35,802 bases of DNA from Staphylococcus croceilyticus (GCF_002902575.1 NZ_PPRD01000048.1:1-35802), one strand, 5' to 3'; counted from the first letter of the stretch, positions 9,328-18,285 are shown. Notes: generated by a model from the sequence alone, not told the origin. Translations and numbers: made by a program.

Positions 9328-9782
9328 CAAAATTCTATAGATTCACTAGCGTCTCTTTATTAATTGGTTTAACATGCTCTATTTTTTTCAGCTATATTAG
9401 TGCTAATGGGCAGTATTATCCTTTATCACCGATTTCAACAATGGGGAGATTTTATTATCATCATTTTAGTGAAGCTACTATTATGATTATTGCGATTTTA
9501 CTGTGGTTAATGGTTGGACTTTTATTTTATTTAACAAGTTTTATTTATACTTATACTGATTGGAGCGTTACACGTACTACATTTTTCCACTTTATATGTA
9601 GCTATATAGGCCTTTTGCCTATCGCAGTTCTAGCTGGCTGGTTTACACCCTCATTAATAAATATTTTAATTTATACTTTCTATTTTGTTATTATTTATAT
9701 ATTTATTTGGGCCTTCCATTATTGGAAAAATAAAAGATACGTTAGAGAAATAAATGAACGCCTTAGTGAAATGAGACATTAA
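9324..9782 (+). CDS. DUF3021 membrane protein, likely partner of the LytTR protein
   Basis: A 152-residue protein with four predicted membrane helices (about 7-28, 48-72, 87-107 and 112-134) and a basic, charged C-terminal tail (KNKRYVREINERL). DUF3021 proteins are commonly encoded immediately after a receiver-less LytTR gene, and the ATGA overlap at 9324-9327 argues for coupled synthesis and a direct functional link. By analogy with streptococcal LytTR regulatory systems it may hold the regulator inactive at the membrane, but no signal is known. A long hairpin ends the operon. Confidence 0.8.
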   Translation: MTKFYRFTSVSLLIGLTCSIFFSYISANGQYYPLSPISTMGRFYYHHFSEATIMIIAILLWLMVGLLFYLTSFIYTYTDWSVTRTTFFHFICSYIGLLPIAVLAGWFTPSLINILIYTFYFVIIYIFIWAFHYWKNKRYVREINERLSEMRH

Positions 9783-9787
9783 TAATA

Positions 9788-9836
9788 AAGCGGATATCTA
9801 TTTAATGAATTCACTTTCATTAATAGATATCCGCTT
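9788..9836. terminator. Bidirectional terminator between DUF3021 gene and mqo
   Basis: A 15-bp perfect stem, AAGCGGATATCTATT (9788-9802) and AATAGATATCCGCTT (9822-9836), is extended inward by TAATGA/TCATTA. Confidence 0.9.
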
Positions 9837-9843
9837 CTATTTA

Positions 9844-11322
9844 TTATTTCACGTTTAAATATTTTTGTACTTCTTTATGAACTGCTCTATATACATCTTC
9901 ATGTTCAGTTAATTTTAATCCAAATGATGGTACCATTTCCTTAATTTTCGGAATCCAACCTTTAAATTCTGCACCATAGCAACGTTGTAATAAATCTAAC
10001 ATAATATCTACTGCAGTTGATGCACCTGGTGAAGCACCAAGTAACGCTGCTAATGAGCCATCATCTGATGTGATTACTTCTGTACCGAATTGTAAGTTAC
10101 CTTTACTATCTTCAGTATCTTTAATCACTTGTACACGTTGACCCGCTACAATGACTTCCCAATCTTCATCTTTCGCATTTGGTAAGAAGACACGTAAGTC
10201 ATTCATACGTTCTTTATGCGTTAACATAAGTTGAGAAACTAAATATTTCGTTAAGTTAAATTCTTTTACACCAGCAGTTAACATTGTAACTACGTTATTT
10301 GGTTTAACAGAACGAATTAAATCTAAATTTGATCCTGTTTTTAAGAATTTAGGTGAAAATCCTGCGAATGGCCCAAATAATAGTGAACGTTCTCCATTTA
10401 CAAATCGAGTATCTAAGTGAGGTACTGACATTGGCGGTGCACCTACGTCTGCTTTACCATAAACTTTCGCGTGGTGACGTTCAATGACGTCTTTATTTGT
10501 ACAACGTAGGAACAATCCACTTACTGGGAAACCACCAATATGTTTAGATTGTTTAATACCTGTTTTTTGTAGTAATGGCAAGCTTGCGCCACCTGCACCA
10601 ATAAAGACAAATTCTGATTCGTACGTATGACGTTGACCAGATTTTAAATCTTTAACTGTCACTTTCCAGTTACCGTTATCAAGCTTTTCAATATTTTCAA
10701 CTTCTTGTTTATATTGCACTTCTACATTGCGTTCTTTTAAATTAGAAATTAATTTTTTAGTTAATGCACCAAAGTTAACATCTGTTCCTGATTCATCACG
10801 AGATAAAGCAATCGGTACGTTAGATGTTCTACCTTCAATCATTAACGGTACCCATTCTTTCATTTTTTCTCTATCTTCAGTAATATCCATTTTTTCGAAT
10901 AAAACGTTCTTTTTAAGTGCTTCCACACGTCTTTTCAAAAATTGAACATTAAAAATACCTTTTACGAAACTCATATGTGGCACAGATTGAATAAAATTAC
11001 CTGGGTTGTCTAATTGGCCTGTTCTTACTAAATGTGCCCAAAACTGTTTTGACACTTGGAATTGTTCATTAATCTTAATAGCTTTATTAATATCTACAGA
11101 GCCATCTTTACCTTCTTTAGTATAGTTTAATTCGCATAATGCTGAATGTCCTGTACCAGCATTATTCCATACGTTAGAACTTTCTTCTCCTGATTGTTCT
11201 AACTTTTCAAAAATTTTAATTTCTTTCTCTGGTGATAACTCTTTTAATAATGTACCTAATGTTGCGCTCATAATTCCGCCACCAATTAAGATGACATCTG
11301 TTTTGCTATGTTGTGAACTCAT
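9844..11322 (-). CDS. mqo: Malate:quinone oxidoreductase
   Basis: A 492-residue membrane-associated FAD enzyme that oxidises malate to oxaloacetate and passes electrons to the quinone pool. The N-terminal dinucleotide fold [10 protein letters not shown] (14-23) binds FAD. Family-specific stretches include [19 protein letters not shown] (about 50-68) and the C-terminal [16 protein letters not shown]. Length is usual. Ribosome site AAGGGGGA lies 10 bases before ATG 11320-11322. Staphylococci often have two mqo copies; this one sits beside lldP as in S. aureus. A cre-like site upstream suggests carbon catabolite control. Confidence 0.95.
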   Translation of the reverse strand: MSSQHSKTDVILIGGGIMSATLGTLLKELSPEKEIKIFEKLEQSGEESSNVWNNAGTGHSALCELNYTKEGKDGSVDINKAIKINEQFQVSKQFWAHLVRTGQLDNPGNFIQSVPHMSFVKGIFNVQFLKRRVEALKKNVLFEKMDITEDREKMKEWVPLMIEGRTSNVPIALSRDESGTDVNFGALTKKLISNLKERNVEVQYKQEVENIEKLDNGNWKVTVKDLKSGQRHTYESEFVFIGAGGASLPLLQKTGIKQSKHIGGFPVSGLFLRCTNKDVIERHHAKVYGKADVGAPPMSVPHLDTRFVNGERSLLFGPFAGFSPKFLKTGSNLDLIRSVKPNNVVTMLTAGVKEFNLTKYLVSQLMLTHKERMNDLRVFLPNAKDEDWEVIVAGQRVQVIKDTEDSKGNLQFGTEVITSDDGSLAALLGASPGASTAVDIMLDLLQRCYGAEFKGWIPKIKEMVPSFGLKLTEHEDVYRAVHKEVQKYLNVK

Positions 11323-11387
11323 AACAACACAGTCCCCCTTTTATAATCACATCTTTAGTCGATAGGTTAAAACCCTGGCCTAATAAA

Positions 11388-11401
11388 TTAAAACGCTTTC
11401 T
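11388..11401 (-). promoter_or_regulatory. cre-like CcpA site upstream of mqo
   Basis: Read on the minus strand, AGAAAGCGTTTTAA agrees with the catabolite-responsive element TGWAAGCGTTWWCA except at two positions. It lies about 65 bases before mqo. The rest of the 327-base gap 11323-11649 holds the predicted promoter of the glycosyltransferase and a TTTACG/CGTAAA inverted repeat at 11430-11447 of unknown role. Confidence 0.45.
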
Positions 11402-11590
11402 TTTTCTTATAAAAATTTTTAATATTAATTTTACGTAAAAACGTAAATCGACTTTTTAACAACTACCTTAATTATATACATAATTCTTCATTGAAAAAAG
11501 TGTTTATACTAATTATTACATTATTTAAGTTACTGTTCCCTATTTACACTAAATTTACTTTTTATTAAGTGACCTGCTATTTAACATCTA

Positions 11591-11618
11591 TTACTTATGA
11601 AGTCACACATGCTATAAT
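11591..11618 (+). promoter_or_regulatory. Predicted promoter of the GT4 gene
   Basis: TTACTT (11591-11596) and an extended -10, TGCTATAAT, ending at 11618, with 16-base spacing, lie about 30 bases before the start codon. Confidence 0.6.
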
Positions 11619-11649
11619 TTTTTTAAATTAAGAAATTTGAGGTGTAATC

Positions 11650-12795
11650 ATGAAATCATTTACTTTTTTAATGCATAATATTTATGCTTTAGGCGGTACT
11701 GTTAAAGCAGTGACTGAACTTGCTAATACATTATCAAATAAAGGTCATCATGTAGAAATTATTTCTATCTTTAGAGCTGCAGATAAACCTTACTTTGAAT
11801 TAGATGATGCAATTCATGTCAAAACGTTAATCGATTATCGTTTAAAACCTCAAAATATAAGCTCGATAGTAATGAATCGCTTAAATCGCTATACACCTTT
11901 TTTCAAGCCGACTCGCCTATCAAAATATGAGCCAGGTTTAAATCAATTTTCAAGCTATATAGAACGTAAAATAATTAAAGCGATTAAGAAAGTTAATACC
12001 GATGTGTTAGTTGGTACGAGAGCGAGTTTTAATATTTTAATAGCTCAATATCATTCTGCAAATATTACTACTGTTGGCATGGAACATATGAATTTAGAGG
12101 CATATCCGAAAGAATATCAACGTGAAATGATTAGTGCGTATGATAAATTAGATGTGATCACTACTTTAACTTCAAATGATCAACACAAATATCAAGAACT
12201 TATTACTACGCCAGTCTTTACTGTGCCTAATATTATTAATGCGCAAGCACTTTCTATTCCTAAAGAAAATATTATTATGAGTGCTGGAAGATTAGAGCAT
12301 GAAAAAGGCTTTGATATTTTAATAGAGAGCATTCAACGAATTCAAAGTTCTATTCGTCAATCTCACTTTAAAGTTGAATTATATGGAGATGGGCAAGAAC
12401 ATACAAATCTTCAACAATTAATTAATAATTATAATCTTACTGATATTATTACGCTTCACCCTGCTACTCAACAATTAAATGAAAAATTTGCACAAAGTAA
12501 AATCACTGTTGTACCTTCACGGAATGAAGGGTTTGGCATGGTCATCTTAGAAGCAATGGCACAAGATAATGTGGTGATCAGCTTCAAAGATACTTTAGGC
12601 CCTGCTAGTTTAATTAAACATGGTGTTAATGGATATTTAGCAGATTATGCAGATGTTAATTCTCTAGCGAAATATATAGATATTACAATTAACCATATTG
12701 ATGAATCTGACAATATGATAAATGAAAGTCATCGTACAGTTGAACAATATTCAGCAGACGAAGTATACGGCAAATTTATATCTGCTATTTCATGA
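11650..12795 (+). CDS. GT4-family glycosyltransferase
   Basis: A 381-residue GT-B fold enzyme. The N-terminal half carries the glycine-rich acceptor loop (YALGGTVKA, 12-20). The C-terminal half has the nucleotide-sugar site: SAGRLEHEKGFD (211-222) and the EX7E pair E293/E301 within NEGFGMVILEA. No signal peptide or membrane helix is seen, so it acts in the cytoplasm. It resembles staphylococcal transferases that decorate teichoic acids or glycoproteins, but sugar and acceptor cannot be assigned. It lies between mqo and lldP, and a TagF-like polymerase gene is on the far side of lldP, suggesting an envelope-glycopolymer role. GAGGTG precedes the start at 11650. Confidence 0.82.
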   Translation: MKSFTFLMHNIYALGGTVKAVTELANTLSNKGHHVEIISIFRAADKPYFELDDAIHVKTLIDYRLKPQNISSIVMNRLNRYTPFFKPTRLSKYEPGLNQFSSYIERKIIKAIKKVNTDVLVGTRASFNILIAQYHSANITTVGMEHMNLEAYPKEYQREMISAYDKLDVITTLTSNDQHKYQELITTPVFTVPNIINAQALSIPKENIIMSAGRLEHEKGFDILIESIQRIQSSIRQSHFKVELYGDGQEHTNLQQLINNYNLTDIITLHPATQQLNEKFAQSKITVVPSRNEGFGMVILEAMAQDNVVISFKDTLGPASLIKHGVNGYLADYADVNSLAKYIDITINHIDESDNMINESHRTVEQYSADEVYGKFISAIS

Positions 12796-12814
12796 AAAAT
12801 TAAATAAAGACATA

Positions 12815-12858
12815 AAAAAATTGTAATTTGAGCAACATCGCTCAAATTACAATTTTTT
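12815..12858. terminator. Bidirectional terminator between GT4 gene and lldP
   Basis: A 19-bp perfect stem (12815-12833 with 12840-12858), A-run on the left and T-run on the right, 6-base loop. Confidence 0.95.
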
Positions 12859-12865
12859 ATTATGC

Positions 12866-14467
12866 TTATAAGACTAATGATAGGATGAAAGTCCAAATAC
12901 AGATAAAGATTAATAATCCGATGCTGTATCGTAAAGTCATTTTAAGTAATTCTGATTCTTTACCTACTTCTTTAACGGCTGCAGTCGCAATCGCAATTGA
13001 TTGTGGTGAGATTAATTTAGCAGCTACCCCACCAACTGTATTAGAAGCTACAAGTAATGAACCGCTAGTTCCAATTTGTTGCGCTACTGACGCTTGAATT
13101 GGGGCAAATAATGAGTTGTTATTAACAACTGATCCTGTCATAAATACGCCAATCCAACCTAAGATAGGTGATAATACTGGGAAGACATTTCCTGCTTTAG
13201 CGATACCTTGACCCATTGCAGCACTTAAACCACCGTAAGTTGTAATTTTAGAGATAGCTAAGATGAAACAAATTGTAAGAACTGGTAACCATAATTCTTT
13301 GAATGTTACTCCGAATAAACGACCTGCATCACCAAAGCTTACTTTTTTAGCCATTAATACTGTAATAATAATAGTTAATAAGATAGCAGTACCAGTTTGA
13401 CCAATAAAGTTAAATGTTAAGATAATTGGTTTATGTGCAACTTCGCTAAATGTACCTGGTAAGTTAAAGTTAAACACTAATGAAGAAAGAGCGCCATTTG
13501 GTAAGAATAATTTTTTGAAGAATGGAGCACTCCAAATCATTACAATGACAGTTAAAATTATAAATGGACTCCATGCATACATAATTTCTTTTGCACTATG
13601 ATGCTTAACCGGTTCAGGCTCAACATCTTTTTGTACACGATAAATATTTTTTGGTTGGAATTTTCTAGAGAATACAGCTAAAGCTCCCATTGTAGCTAAA
13701 GGTGGGATAATATCAGCTAATTCTGGACCACTGAATACTGTTAATAAACCTTGTAAAACTGTGTATGTGATTGAAACGACTAAGATAGCCGGTAATGTTT
13801 CTTTAATACCTTTAAGACCATCGATAATAAAAATTAATAAGAATGGAATAAAGAAGTTAATGATGGCTAAAGTTAATGTAGATGTTTGAGAAACACCCAT
13901 CGCGTGTACGCTACCTGGTAAATGTAAAGTATCAACTACGCCTACTGGAATACCAATAGCGCCAAAAGCACCTGAAGCTGCGTTGGCAACTAAACAAAGC
14001 ATCGCTGCTTGTAATGGTCTAAATCCAAGTTGTGATAATAATAATGCACAGATTGCAATAGGTACACCAAATCCTGCTGCACCTTCTAAGAATGCGTTAA
14101 ATGCAAAACCAATTAATAAAAGTTGAATACGTTGGTCTTGTGAAATGCTAGTGATACTATCTTGAATTGTATTAAACTGTCCTGATTCTTGAGTGATTTT
14201 ATATAATAGTACGGCCATCATAACAATATAGCCAATTGGAATAATACCTTGGTAGAATCCTTCTACAACTGCCCCAGAAGCAATCCCTACTGGTAATTTG
14301 AAGAATGGCACCGCAATAAGTAATGTCACTACTAAAGTAGTAATAGCAGCATAAATCCCTTTCATTTTAAAGACTGTTAAACATAATAGGAATAATATAA
14401 TAGGAATCGCTGCAATTAAGCTGGATAACACTAAGTTATCGAAGGGGTTAAATGTTTGAACTAACAT
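12866..14467 (-). CDS. lldP: L-lactate permease, LctP family
   Basis: A 533-residue transporter with about 12-14 membrane helices that imports or exchanges L-lactate with protons. Family features include the N-terminal LVQTFNPFDNLVLSSL, GFAFNAFLEGAAGFGVPIAI split over helix 4-5, and the C-terminal MTGSVVNNNSLFAPIQ and SPQSIAIATAAV stretches. The frame is open upstream to 14569, but that would add 34 basic non-membrane residues; ATG 14465-14467 gives the usual family length. The promoter overlaps a Rex palindrome, so transcription should rise when NADH/NAD+ is high, as shown for lactate genes in S. aureus. mqo nearby can feed the same respiratory chain. Confidence 0.92.
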   Translation of the reverse strand: MLVQTFNPFDNLVLSSLIAAIPIILFLLCLTVFKMKGIYAAITTLVVTLLIAVPFFKLPVGIASGAVVEGFYQGIIPIGYIVMMAVLLYKITQESGQFNTIQDSITSISQDQRIQLLLIGFAFNAFLEGAAGFGVPIAICALLLSQLGFRPLQAAMLCLVANAASGAFGAIGIPVGVVDTLHLPGSVHAMGVSQTSTLTLAIINFFIPFLLIFIIDGLKGIKETLPAILVVSITYTVLQGLLTVFSGPELADIIPPLATMGALAVFSRKFQPKNIYRVQKDVEPEPVKHHSAKEIMYAWSPFIILTVIVMIWSAPFFKKLFLPNGALSSLVFNFNLPGTFSEVAHKPIILTFNFIGQTGTAILLTIIITVLMAKKVSFGDAGRLFGVTFKELWLPVLTICFILAISKITTYGGLSAAMGQGIAKAGNVFPVLSPILGWIGVFMTGSVVNNNSLFAPIQASVAQQIGTSGSLLVASNTVGGVAAKLISPQSIAIATAAVKEVGKESELLKMTLRYSIGLLIFICIWTFILSLVL

Positions 14468-14640
14468 AATTTTGACTCTTCTTTCCTTATTTTTTAATGA
14501 ATTATCTAGAGCGTTCATCTGACAAGGTCTGGACGTCCTCTGCGACCGTTTCAACCTCATACAGTTCACTACATAATTAATATTTTGTCGACAAGTTAAT
14601 CATGCTAGATTTCACAATTTTCATATTGTGAACTTTTTCA
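14468..14640 (-). other. Long untranslated leader of lldP
   Basis: About 170 bases separate the predicted transcription start (~14641) from the lldP start codon. The middle (about 14508-14575) is clearly richer in G+C than surrounding spacers and contains the 8-bp palindrome GGACGTCC and several short complementary segments. The lldP frame is open through part of it. I recognise no known riboswitch or T-box. It may be a structured regulatory leader. Confidence 0.45.
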
Positions 14641-14643
14641 CAA
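14626..14643. promoter_or_regulatory. Rex operator at the lldP promoter
   Basis: TTGTGAACTTTTTCACAA is an exact match to the 18-bp Rex consensus TTGTGAA-W4-TTCACAA apart from one spacer base. It covers the predicted transcription start, consistent with NADH-relieved repression. Confidence 0.88.
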
Positions 14644-14647
14644 GTTA

Positions 14648-14676
14648 AATATAACACCTTTCTATTTAATTGACAA
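14648..14676 (-). promoter_or_regulatory. Predicted promoter of lldP
   Basis: On the minus strand TTGTCA (14671-14676) and TATATT (14648-14653) have 17-base spacing. The start would fall near 14641, inside the Rex palindrome. Confidence 0.8.
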
Positions 14677-14703
14677 TACTATATAGCGTTTTTAACTAAA
14701 ATT

Positions 14704-14721
14704 TTGTGAATTTCTTAACAA
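14704..14721. promoter_or_regulatory. Second Rex-like site upstream of lldP
   Basis: TTGTGAATTTCTTAACAA has one substitution in the conserved half-sites. It lies about 28 bases upstream of the lldP -35 and about 78 bases from the first Rex site, in the same gap that serves the TagF-like gene. The remainder of 14722-14863 is AT-rich spacer with a possible TAAAAT -10 at 14824-14829. Confidence 0.6.
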
Positions 14722-14863
14722 ATATAATAAAATCTAAACTTTTCATAGATTTAAGTATTAGATGAATAACAACCATTCTCTTTTGCATGTCTTTGTAACT
14801 ATGATTTTTTTTAATGCACGTGGTAAAATATATATATGAAATTTACGAGCAAAAGGATAATGT

Positions 14864-16558
14864 ATGATGATTAAACAAATAAATATTTCTAATATGGCAC
14901 ATCTTGAGCTACAACTTAATAAAGCGAAATCGGCAGGTTTTTCACATTTTATTCCATATTCTAATGAGATTAAAATTAATCAAGATATGCTTGAAGCCGT
15001 GGTTTTATCGGATAACTCTATTGCAGTGGATTATACAATTGACGGCATGTATTTAAATGATTGTCGATATTTTGGTGACGATAAACTTACGTTTTTATCT
15101 TGGATGAAAAATATTAATCATTATCCCAATTTTATTTATAATATCGATGCAACGCTTTTACACTTAGCTAAATATGATATTCACTCTATTATGGACTTAG
15201 CGGTCATTACCGCTTTGAAGAATGAAATAGACATAGATGGCCATGTCGTTTTTGATTTCAACAATGAAATGCCAACAAGCAAAGTATTTTGGAAGTCATT
15301 AGATACTCATGAAGTTAAATTGATTAATCATTTTGACTTAAATAAATTAGCTTATATACATGGTCATCCAGTTCCATTCAATAAATTTAGATTTCCTGGC
15401 AAAGAAGATGAAATGCGTTTTGCCGAAAGTTGGCTAGTTACTACTAAATTTAAATTACCTAAATGGATGTATCATAAAATGCATCAACGTGCTGTTAAAA
15501 ATCATCGTAATTTGAGTTATATTTATGAAAAAGATAAATCTCAAGTGAAAGATCATATTGTTTTCTTAGGCTTTGATTATGGTTACAGAGGCAATTCGAA
15601 GTATTTATTTAATTATTTCGTTAAACGTAACCCTACTACTGAAGCATACTTTATAACGAATGATCGCCGTGGTCCTTATTTTTTACCGCCCGAAGCGGAA
15701 GGAAATAAAGAATTAATTGAAAGTGCTAAAATCGTAGTCGTTGAGAGTTATTTACCTGACGACTATAAACCAAATGGTACAGTTATCCAACTATGGCATG
15801 GCACACCTATTAAAAAACTATTTTTAGATAGTCATGAGCCAGATCAAAATAAAAATATTTATAACTATAAAGCACGTAAATATAACAAATGGTTACAACA
15901 AGATTATTTTTTATTAGATTCTGCTAACTCACAAGGCTTATTTGAAACAGCTTTTCCAAATCAAAATACACAATTTATTCCATATGGCTACCCAAGAATT
16001 AGTCACTTATTACATAAACTTAATGACCAAAGTCATCATATAAAAGTCAAAAATGAACTTGGCATTGAACGTACAAAACCAGTACTGTTATATGCGCCTA
16101 CATGGCATGCCTCTAACAGTGAAGATGCTACTTTGACTATTACACCTGAGTTATTAGAACAATATTACGTGATTTATAAAAGCCATGTTGAAAGTAAGGC
16201 TCAAGTGCCAGATGACGTTATTGAGGCACCTAGCCATATTGAAACTCAAGATTTATTATTAATTGCTGATGTAGTCTTAACAGATTATTCTTCAATTATT
16301 TTTGATGCTTTAACAATTGGGAAAAAGGTTTGCCTATATACACCTAATCACGAAGCTTATGAAGATGAACGTGGCGTTTATGAAGATGTGATGCAAAGTT
16401 TATCTAAAGTGTGGTATACGGATGAAGATTTATTACTTAACAATTTAATAAATCATAACTTATCTGATATCCCTCACCACCCATTAGTAAATGAAAATAA
16501 TCAATCTTTAAAAAAATTAACACAACTCATGCGTGATATTTTAAATGATAACCATTAA
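14864..16558 (+). CDS. CDP-glycerol glycerophosphotransferase-family protein (TagF/TarL-like)
   Basis: A 564-residue enzyme. The C-terminal ~350 residues form the TagF-type domain, with WHGTPIKKL (311-319), APTWH (411-415) and LTDYSSIIFD (472-481), motifs of polymerases that transfer glycerol- or ribitol-phosphate to teichoic acid chains. The first ~200 residues are not typical of the catalytic domain and may bind acceptor or membrane. It is not the essential tar cluster, since no tag/tar neighbours occur here. It may act with the GT4 enzyme on an accessory wall glycopolymer. Start is ATGATG at 14864/14867 after AAAGGA. A strong hairpin follows. Confidence 0.82.
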   Translation: MMIKQINISNMAHLELQLNKAKSAGFSHFIPYSNEIKINQDMLEAVVLSDNSIAVDYTIDGMYLNDCRYFGDDKLTFLSWMKNINHYPNFIYNIDATLLHLAKYDIHSIMDLAVITALKNEIDIDGHVVFDFNNEMPTSKVFWKSLDTHEVKLINHFDLNKLAYIHGHPVPFNKFRFPGKEDEMRFAESWLVTTKFKLPKWMYHKMHQRAVKNHRNLSYIYEKDKSQVKDHIVFLGFDYGYRGNSKYLFNYFVKRNPTTEAYFITNDRRGPYFLPPEAEGNKELIESAKIVVVESYLPDDYKPNGTVIQLWHGTPIKKLFLDSHEPDQNKNIYNYKARKYNKWLQQDYFLLDSANSQGLFETAFPNQNTQFIPYGYPRISHLLHKLNDQSHHIKVKNELGIERTKPVLLYAPTWHASNSEDATLTITPELLEQYYVIYKSHVESKAQVPDDVIEAPSHIETQDLLLIADVVLTDYSSIIFDALTIGKKVCLYTPNHEAYEDERGVYEDVMQSLSKVWYTDEDLLLNNLINHNLSDIPHHPLVNENNQSLKKLTQLMRDILNDNH

Positions 16559-16560
16559 TG

Positions 16561-16602
16561 AAAAACCGTTAAGATTCGATATTTCGAGTCTTAACGGTTT
16601 TT
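16561..16602. terminator. Bidirectional terminator after TagF-like gene
   Basis: The 14-bp perfect stem AAAAACCGTTAAGA (16561-16574) / TCTTAACGGTTTTT (16589-16602) lies between convergent genes. Confidence 0.93.
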
Positions 16603-16635
16603 ATAATTATATGTTCATTTATACTAGTAACATTT

Positions 16636-17151
16636 TTACACATTTCGTTCCATAATAAGATCGGTATCTACAATATCACCATTTACAAAATCATGTGCAC
16701 CAGTAACTTCGAAGCCATGTCGCTTATAAAATGCCAATGCCTTATCATTATACTTCCATACGCCTAACCATATTTTAGATTTATGATATTCACGTGCTTT
16801 CTCAAGTGCTAATTTAATAAAAGCATTCCCTCTTCCCCCGCCTTGATGTCCTTTATAAAAATAGATACGTTGTATTTCTAAATACTCAACACCTTTAGGT
16901 TCAGTTTGAGCCTCGTTAATATTTAACTTTAAATATCCAGCTATTTCATTATCTACTTTATAAAAATAATGAAATGAATTAGGGTTATCTAGTTCAGATA
17001 GTAATAATTCTTCATTGTAAGCTTCTTTAAAAAATTTTTGAAAATTTTCTTCTGAATACTCTTCTTTAAACGTTTCGTAAAATGTCGTCTCTGCTATGTG
17101 TCTTAACTCAGTTACTTCATTTTTGTGTATCTCTTCAATATGCTCAGCCAT
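16636..17151 (-). CDS. GNAT acetyltransferase, PaiA-like
   Basis: A 171-residue GCN5-related N-acetyltransferase. The acetyl-CoA loop is present as FYKGHQGGGRGNAFI (about 100-114), followed by the KIWLGVWKYNDKALAFYKRHGF segment typical of spermidine/spermine acetyltransferase PaiA. A polyamine or other small amine is therefore the likely substrate, but this is by family only. An ATG 21 bases further upstream (17172) lies within the purine-rich GGGGAGAGGGAG ribosome site, so 17151 is preferred. It is divergent from tatA. Confidence 0.82.
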   Translation of the reverse strand: MAEHIEEIHKNEVTELRHIAETTFYETFKEEYSEENFQKFFKEAYNEELLLSELDNPNSFHYFYKVDNEIAGYLKLNINEAQTEPKGVEYLEIQRIYFYKGHQGGGRGNAFIKLALEKAREYHKSKIWLGVWKYNDKALAFYKRHGFEVTGAHDFVNGDIVDTDLIMERNV

Positions 17152-17267
17152 ATTATTTCTCCCTCTCCCCATCTATAGTAGCCTTTCAAGAATTTAAACA
17201 CCTCATTCCTTGTGCAATGATTTTCAAACCATTAATTATAATTAATTTGTGAACGTCTTAAATTACT

Positions 17268-17286
17268 ATTGATAATATTTATCAAT
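17268..17286. promoter_or_regulatory. Fur-type box at the tatAC promoter
   Basis: ATTGATAATATTTATCAAT is a perfect 8-3-8 inverted repeat closely matching the Gram-positive Fur consensus (TGATAATNATTATCA, one mismatch). It overlaps a candidate -35 TTGATA (17269-17274) whose -10 TAAAGT (17292-17297) is 17 bases away. Confidence 0.7.
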
Positions 17287-17337
17287 GAGTATAAAGTATA
17301 GTTGTTATAAGTATAAATTAGAGTGAGGTTTTTTCAA

Positions 17338-17562
17338 ATGTTTCAAGATTTATTTGTAGTAGGTATCACTGGACCAACTAGTCTAGTCATTATCAGTATT
17401 ATCGCTTTGATTATCTTTGGACCTAAAAAATTACCACAATTTGGTAGAGCAATTGGTAGCACATTAAAAGAATTTAAATCTGCTGCTGAACATTTAGACT
17501 CAGATGATGTACACGATACTCCCAGTAAAGAGTCAAAACAACAACGAGAACAATCAAAATAA
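17338..17562 (+). CDS. tatA: TatA, twin-arginine translocase pore subunit
   Basis: A 74-residue TatA: a short N-terminal segment, one membrane helix (about 13-27), the hinge FGPKKLP (27-33), an amphipathic helix (about 33-50) and an acidic/glutamine-rich tail. The GTG at 17323 overlaps the ribosome site (GAGTGAGG), so ATG 17338 is the start. It forms the minimal two-component Tat system with the overlapping tatC. The adjacent Tat substrate FepB explains the location. A Fur-type box upstream predicts iron control. Confidence 0.93.
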   Translation: MFQDLFVVGITGPTSLVIISIIALIIFGPKKLPQFGRAIGSTLKEFKSAAEHLDSDDVHDTPSKESKQQREQSK

Positions 17563-18259
17563 TTCGACATTACTTGAACACTTTGATGAATTAAGAGTAC
17601 GAATCGTCAGAGTGTTTATTGCTTTTATTATTTCAACTATCATTGTTTATATTTCATCACATTGGTGGATGAAACCATTTATCCATTATATTAAACGGGC
17701 ACATGTAACCCTTCATGCATTTTCATTCACTGAAATGATTCAAATATACATTATGATTATTTTCTTTGTGGCGCTATGTTTGATTATGCCATTTATCTTT
17801 TATCATTTATGGGCATTTATCGCACCTGGCTTACATCCACACGAACGTCGATTTATTTATAAATACAGTATTTGGTGTGCTGTATTATTTCTTATTGGAG
17901 TAGCATTCGCATTCTTCATTGGCTTCCCACTAGTTATTAATTTTTCATTAACCCTTTCAACCGTTTTAAGTATTCAACCTGTGATAGGGTTTCAAGCATA
18001 TTTACATGAATTAATAAGATGGCTATTAATCTTTGGCGTTCTATTCCAGTTGCCTACACTATTTTTAGGCTTAGCCAAATTAGATCTAATAGATGTTAAA
18101 GAACTTAAAACATATCGTAAATATGTTTACTTTGGTTGTTTTGTCGCAGCAAGTATTGTTGCACCGCCTGATTTAACATTAAATTTATTGTTAACATTAC
18201 CATTAATTATTCTATTTGAATTTAGTATGGTCATTGCCAAAGTTACACAACGAAATTGA
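17504..18259 (+). CDS. tatC: TatC, twin-arginine translocase receptor subunit
   Basis: A six-helix membrane protein, 251 residues from the first ATG. Family motifs are LLEHFDELRVRI near the N terminus, PFIFYHLWAFIAPGLHPHERR after helix 2 (split by the helix end) and FVAASIVAPPDLT near the C terminus. It recognises twin-arginine signals and recruits TatA. The start is uncertain: ATG 17504 or 17507 lies inside tatA in another frame and has no clear ribosome site; expression probably depends on tatA translation. The overlap with tatA is about 59 bases. It converges on fepC. Confidence 0.92.
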   Translation: MMYTILPVKSQNNNENNQNNSTLLEHFDELRVRIVRVFIAFIISTIIVYISSHWWMKPFIHYIKRAHVTLHAFSFTEMIQIYIMIIFFVALCLIMPFIFYHLWAFIAPGLHPHERRFIYKYSIWCAVLFLIGVAFAFFIGFPLVINFSLTLSTVLSIQPVIGFQAYLHELIRWLLIFGVLFQLPTLFLGLAKLDLIDVKELKTYRKYVYFGCFVAASIVAPPDLTLNLLLTLPLIILFEFSMVIAKVTQRN

Positions 18260-18285
18260 TATTTAAATAAACGTAAATATACAAA

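Noticed and set aside
12866..14569. Start of lldP at 14569, giving 567 residues
   Set aside because: The extra 34 residues are basic and unlike the family N terminus. The usual start, MLVQTFNPFDN, is at 14467 and gives normal length.
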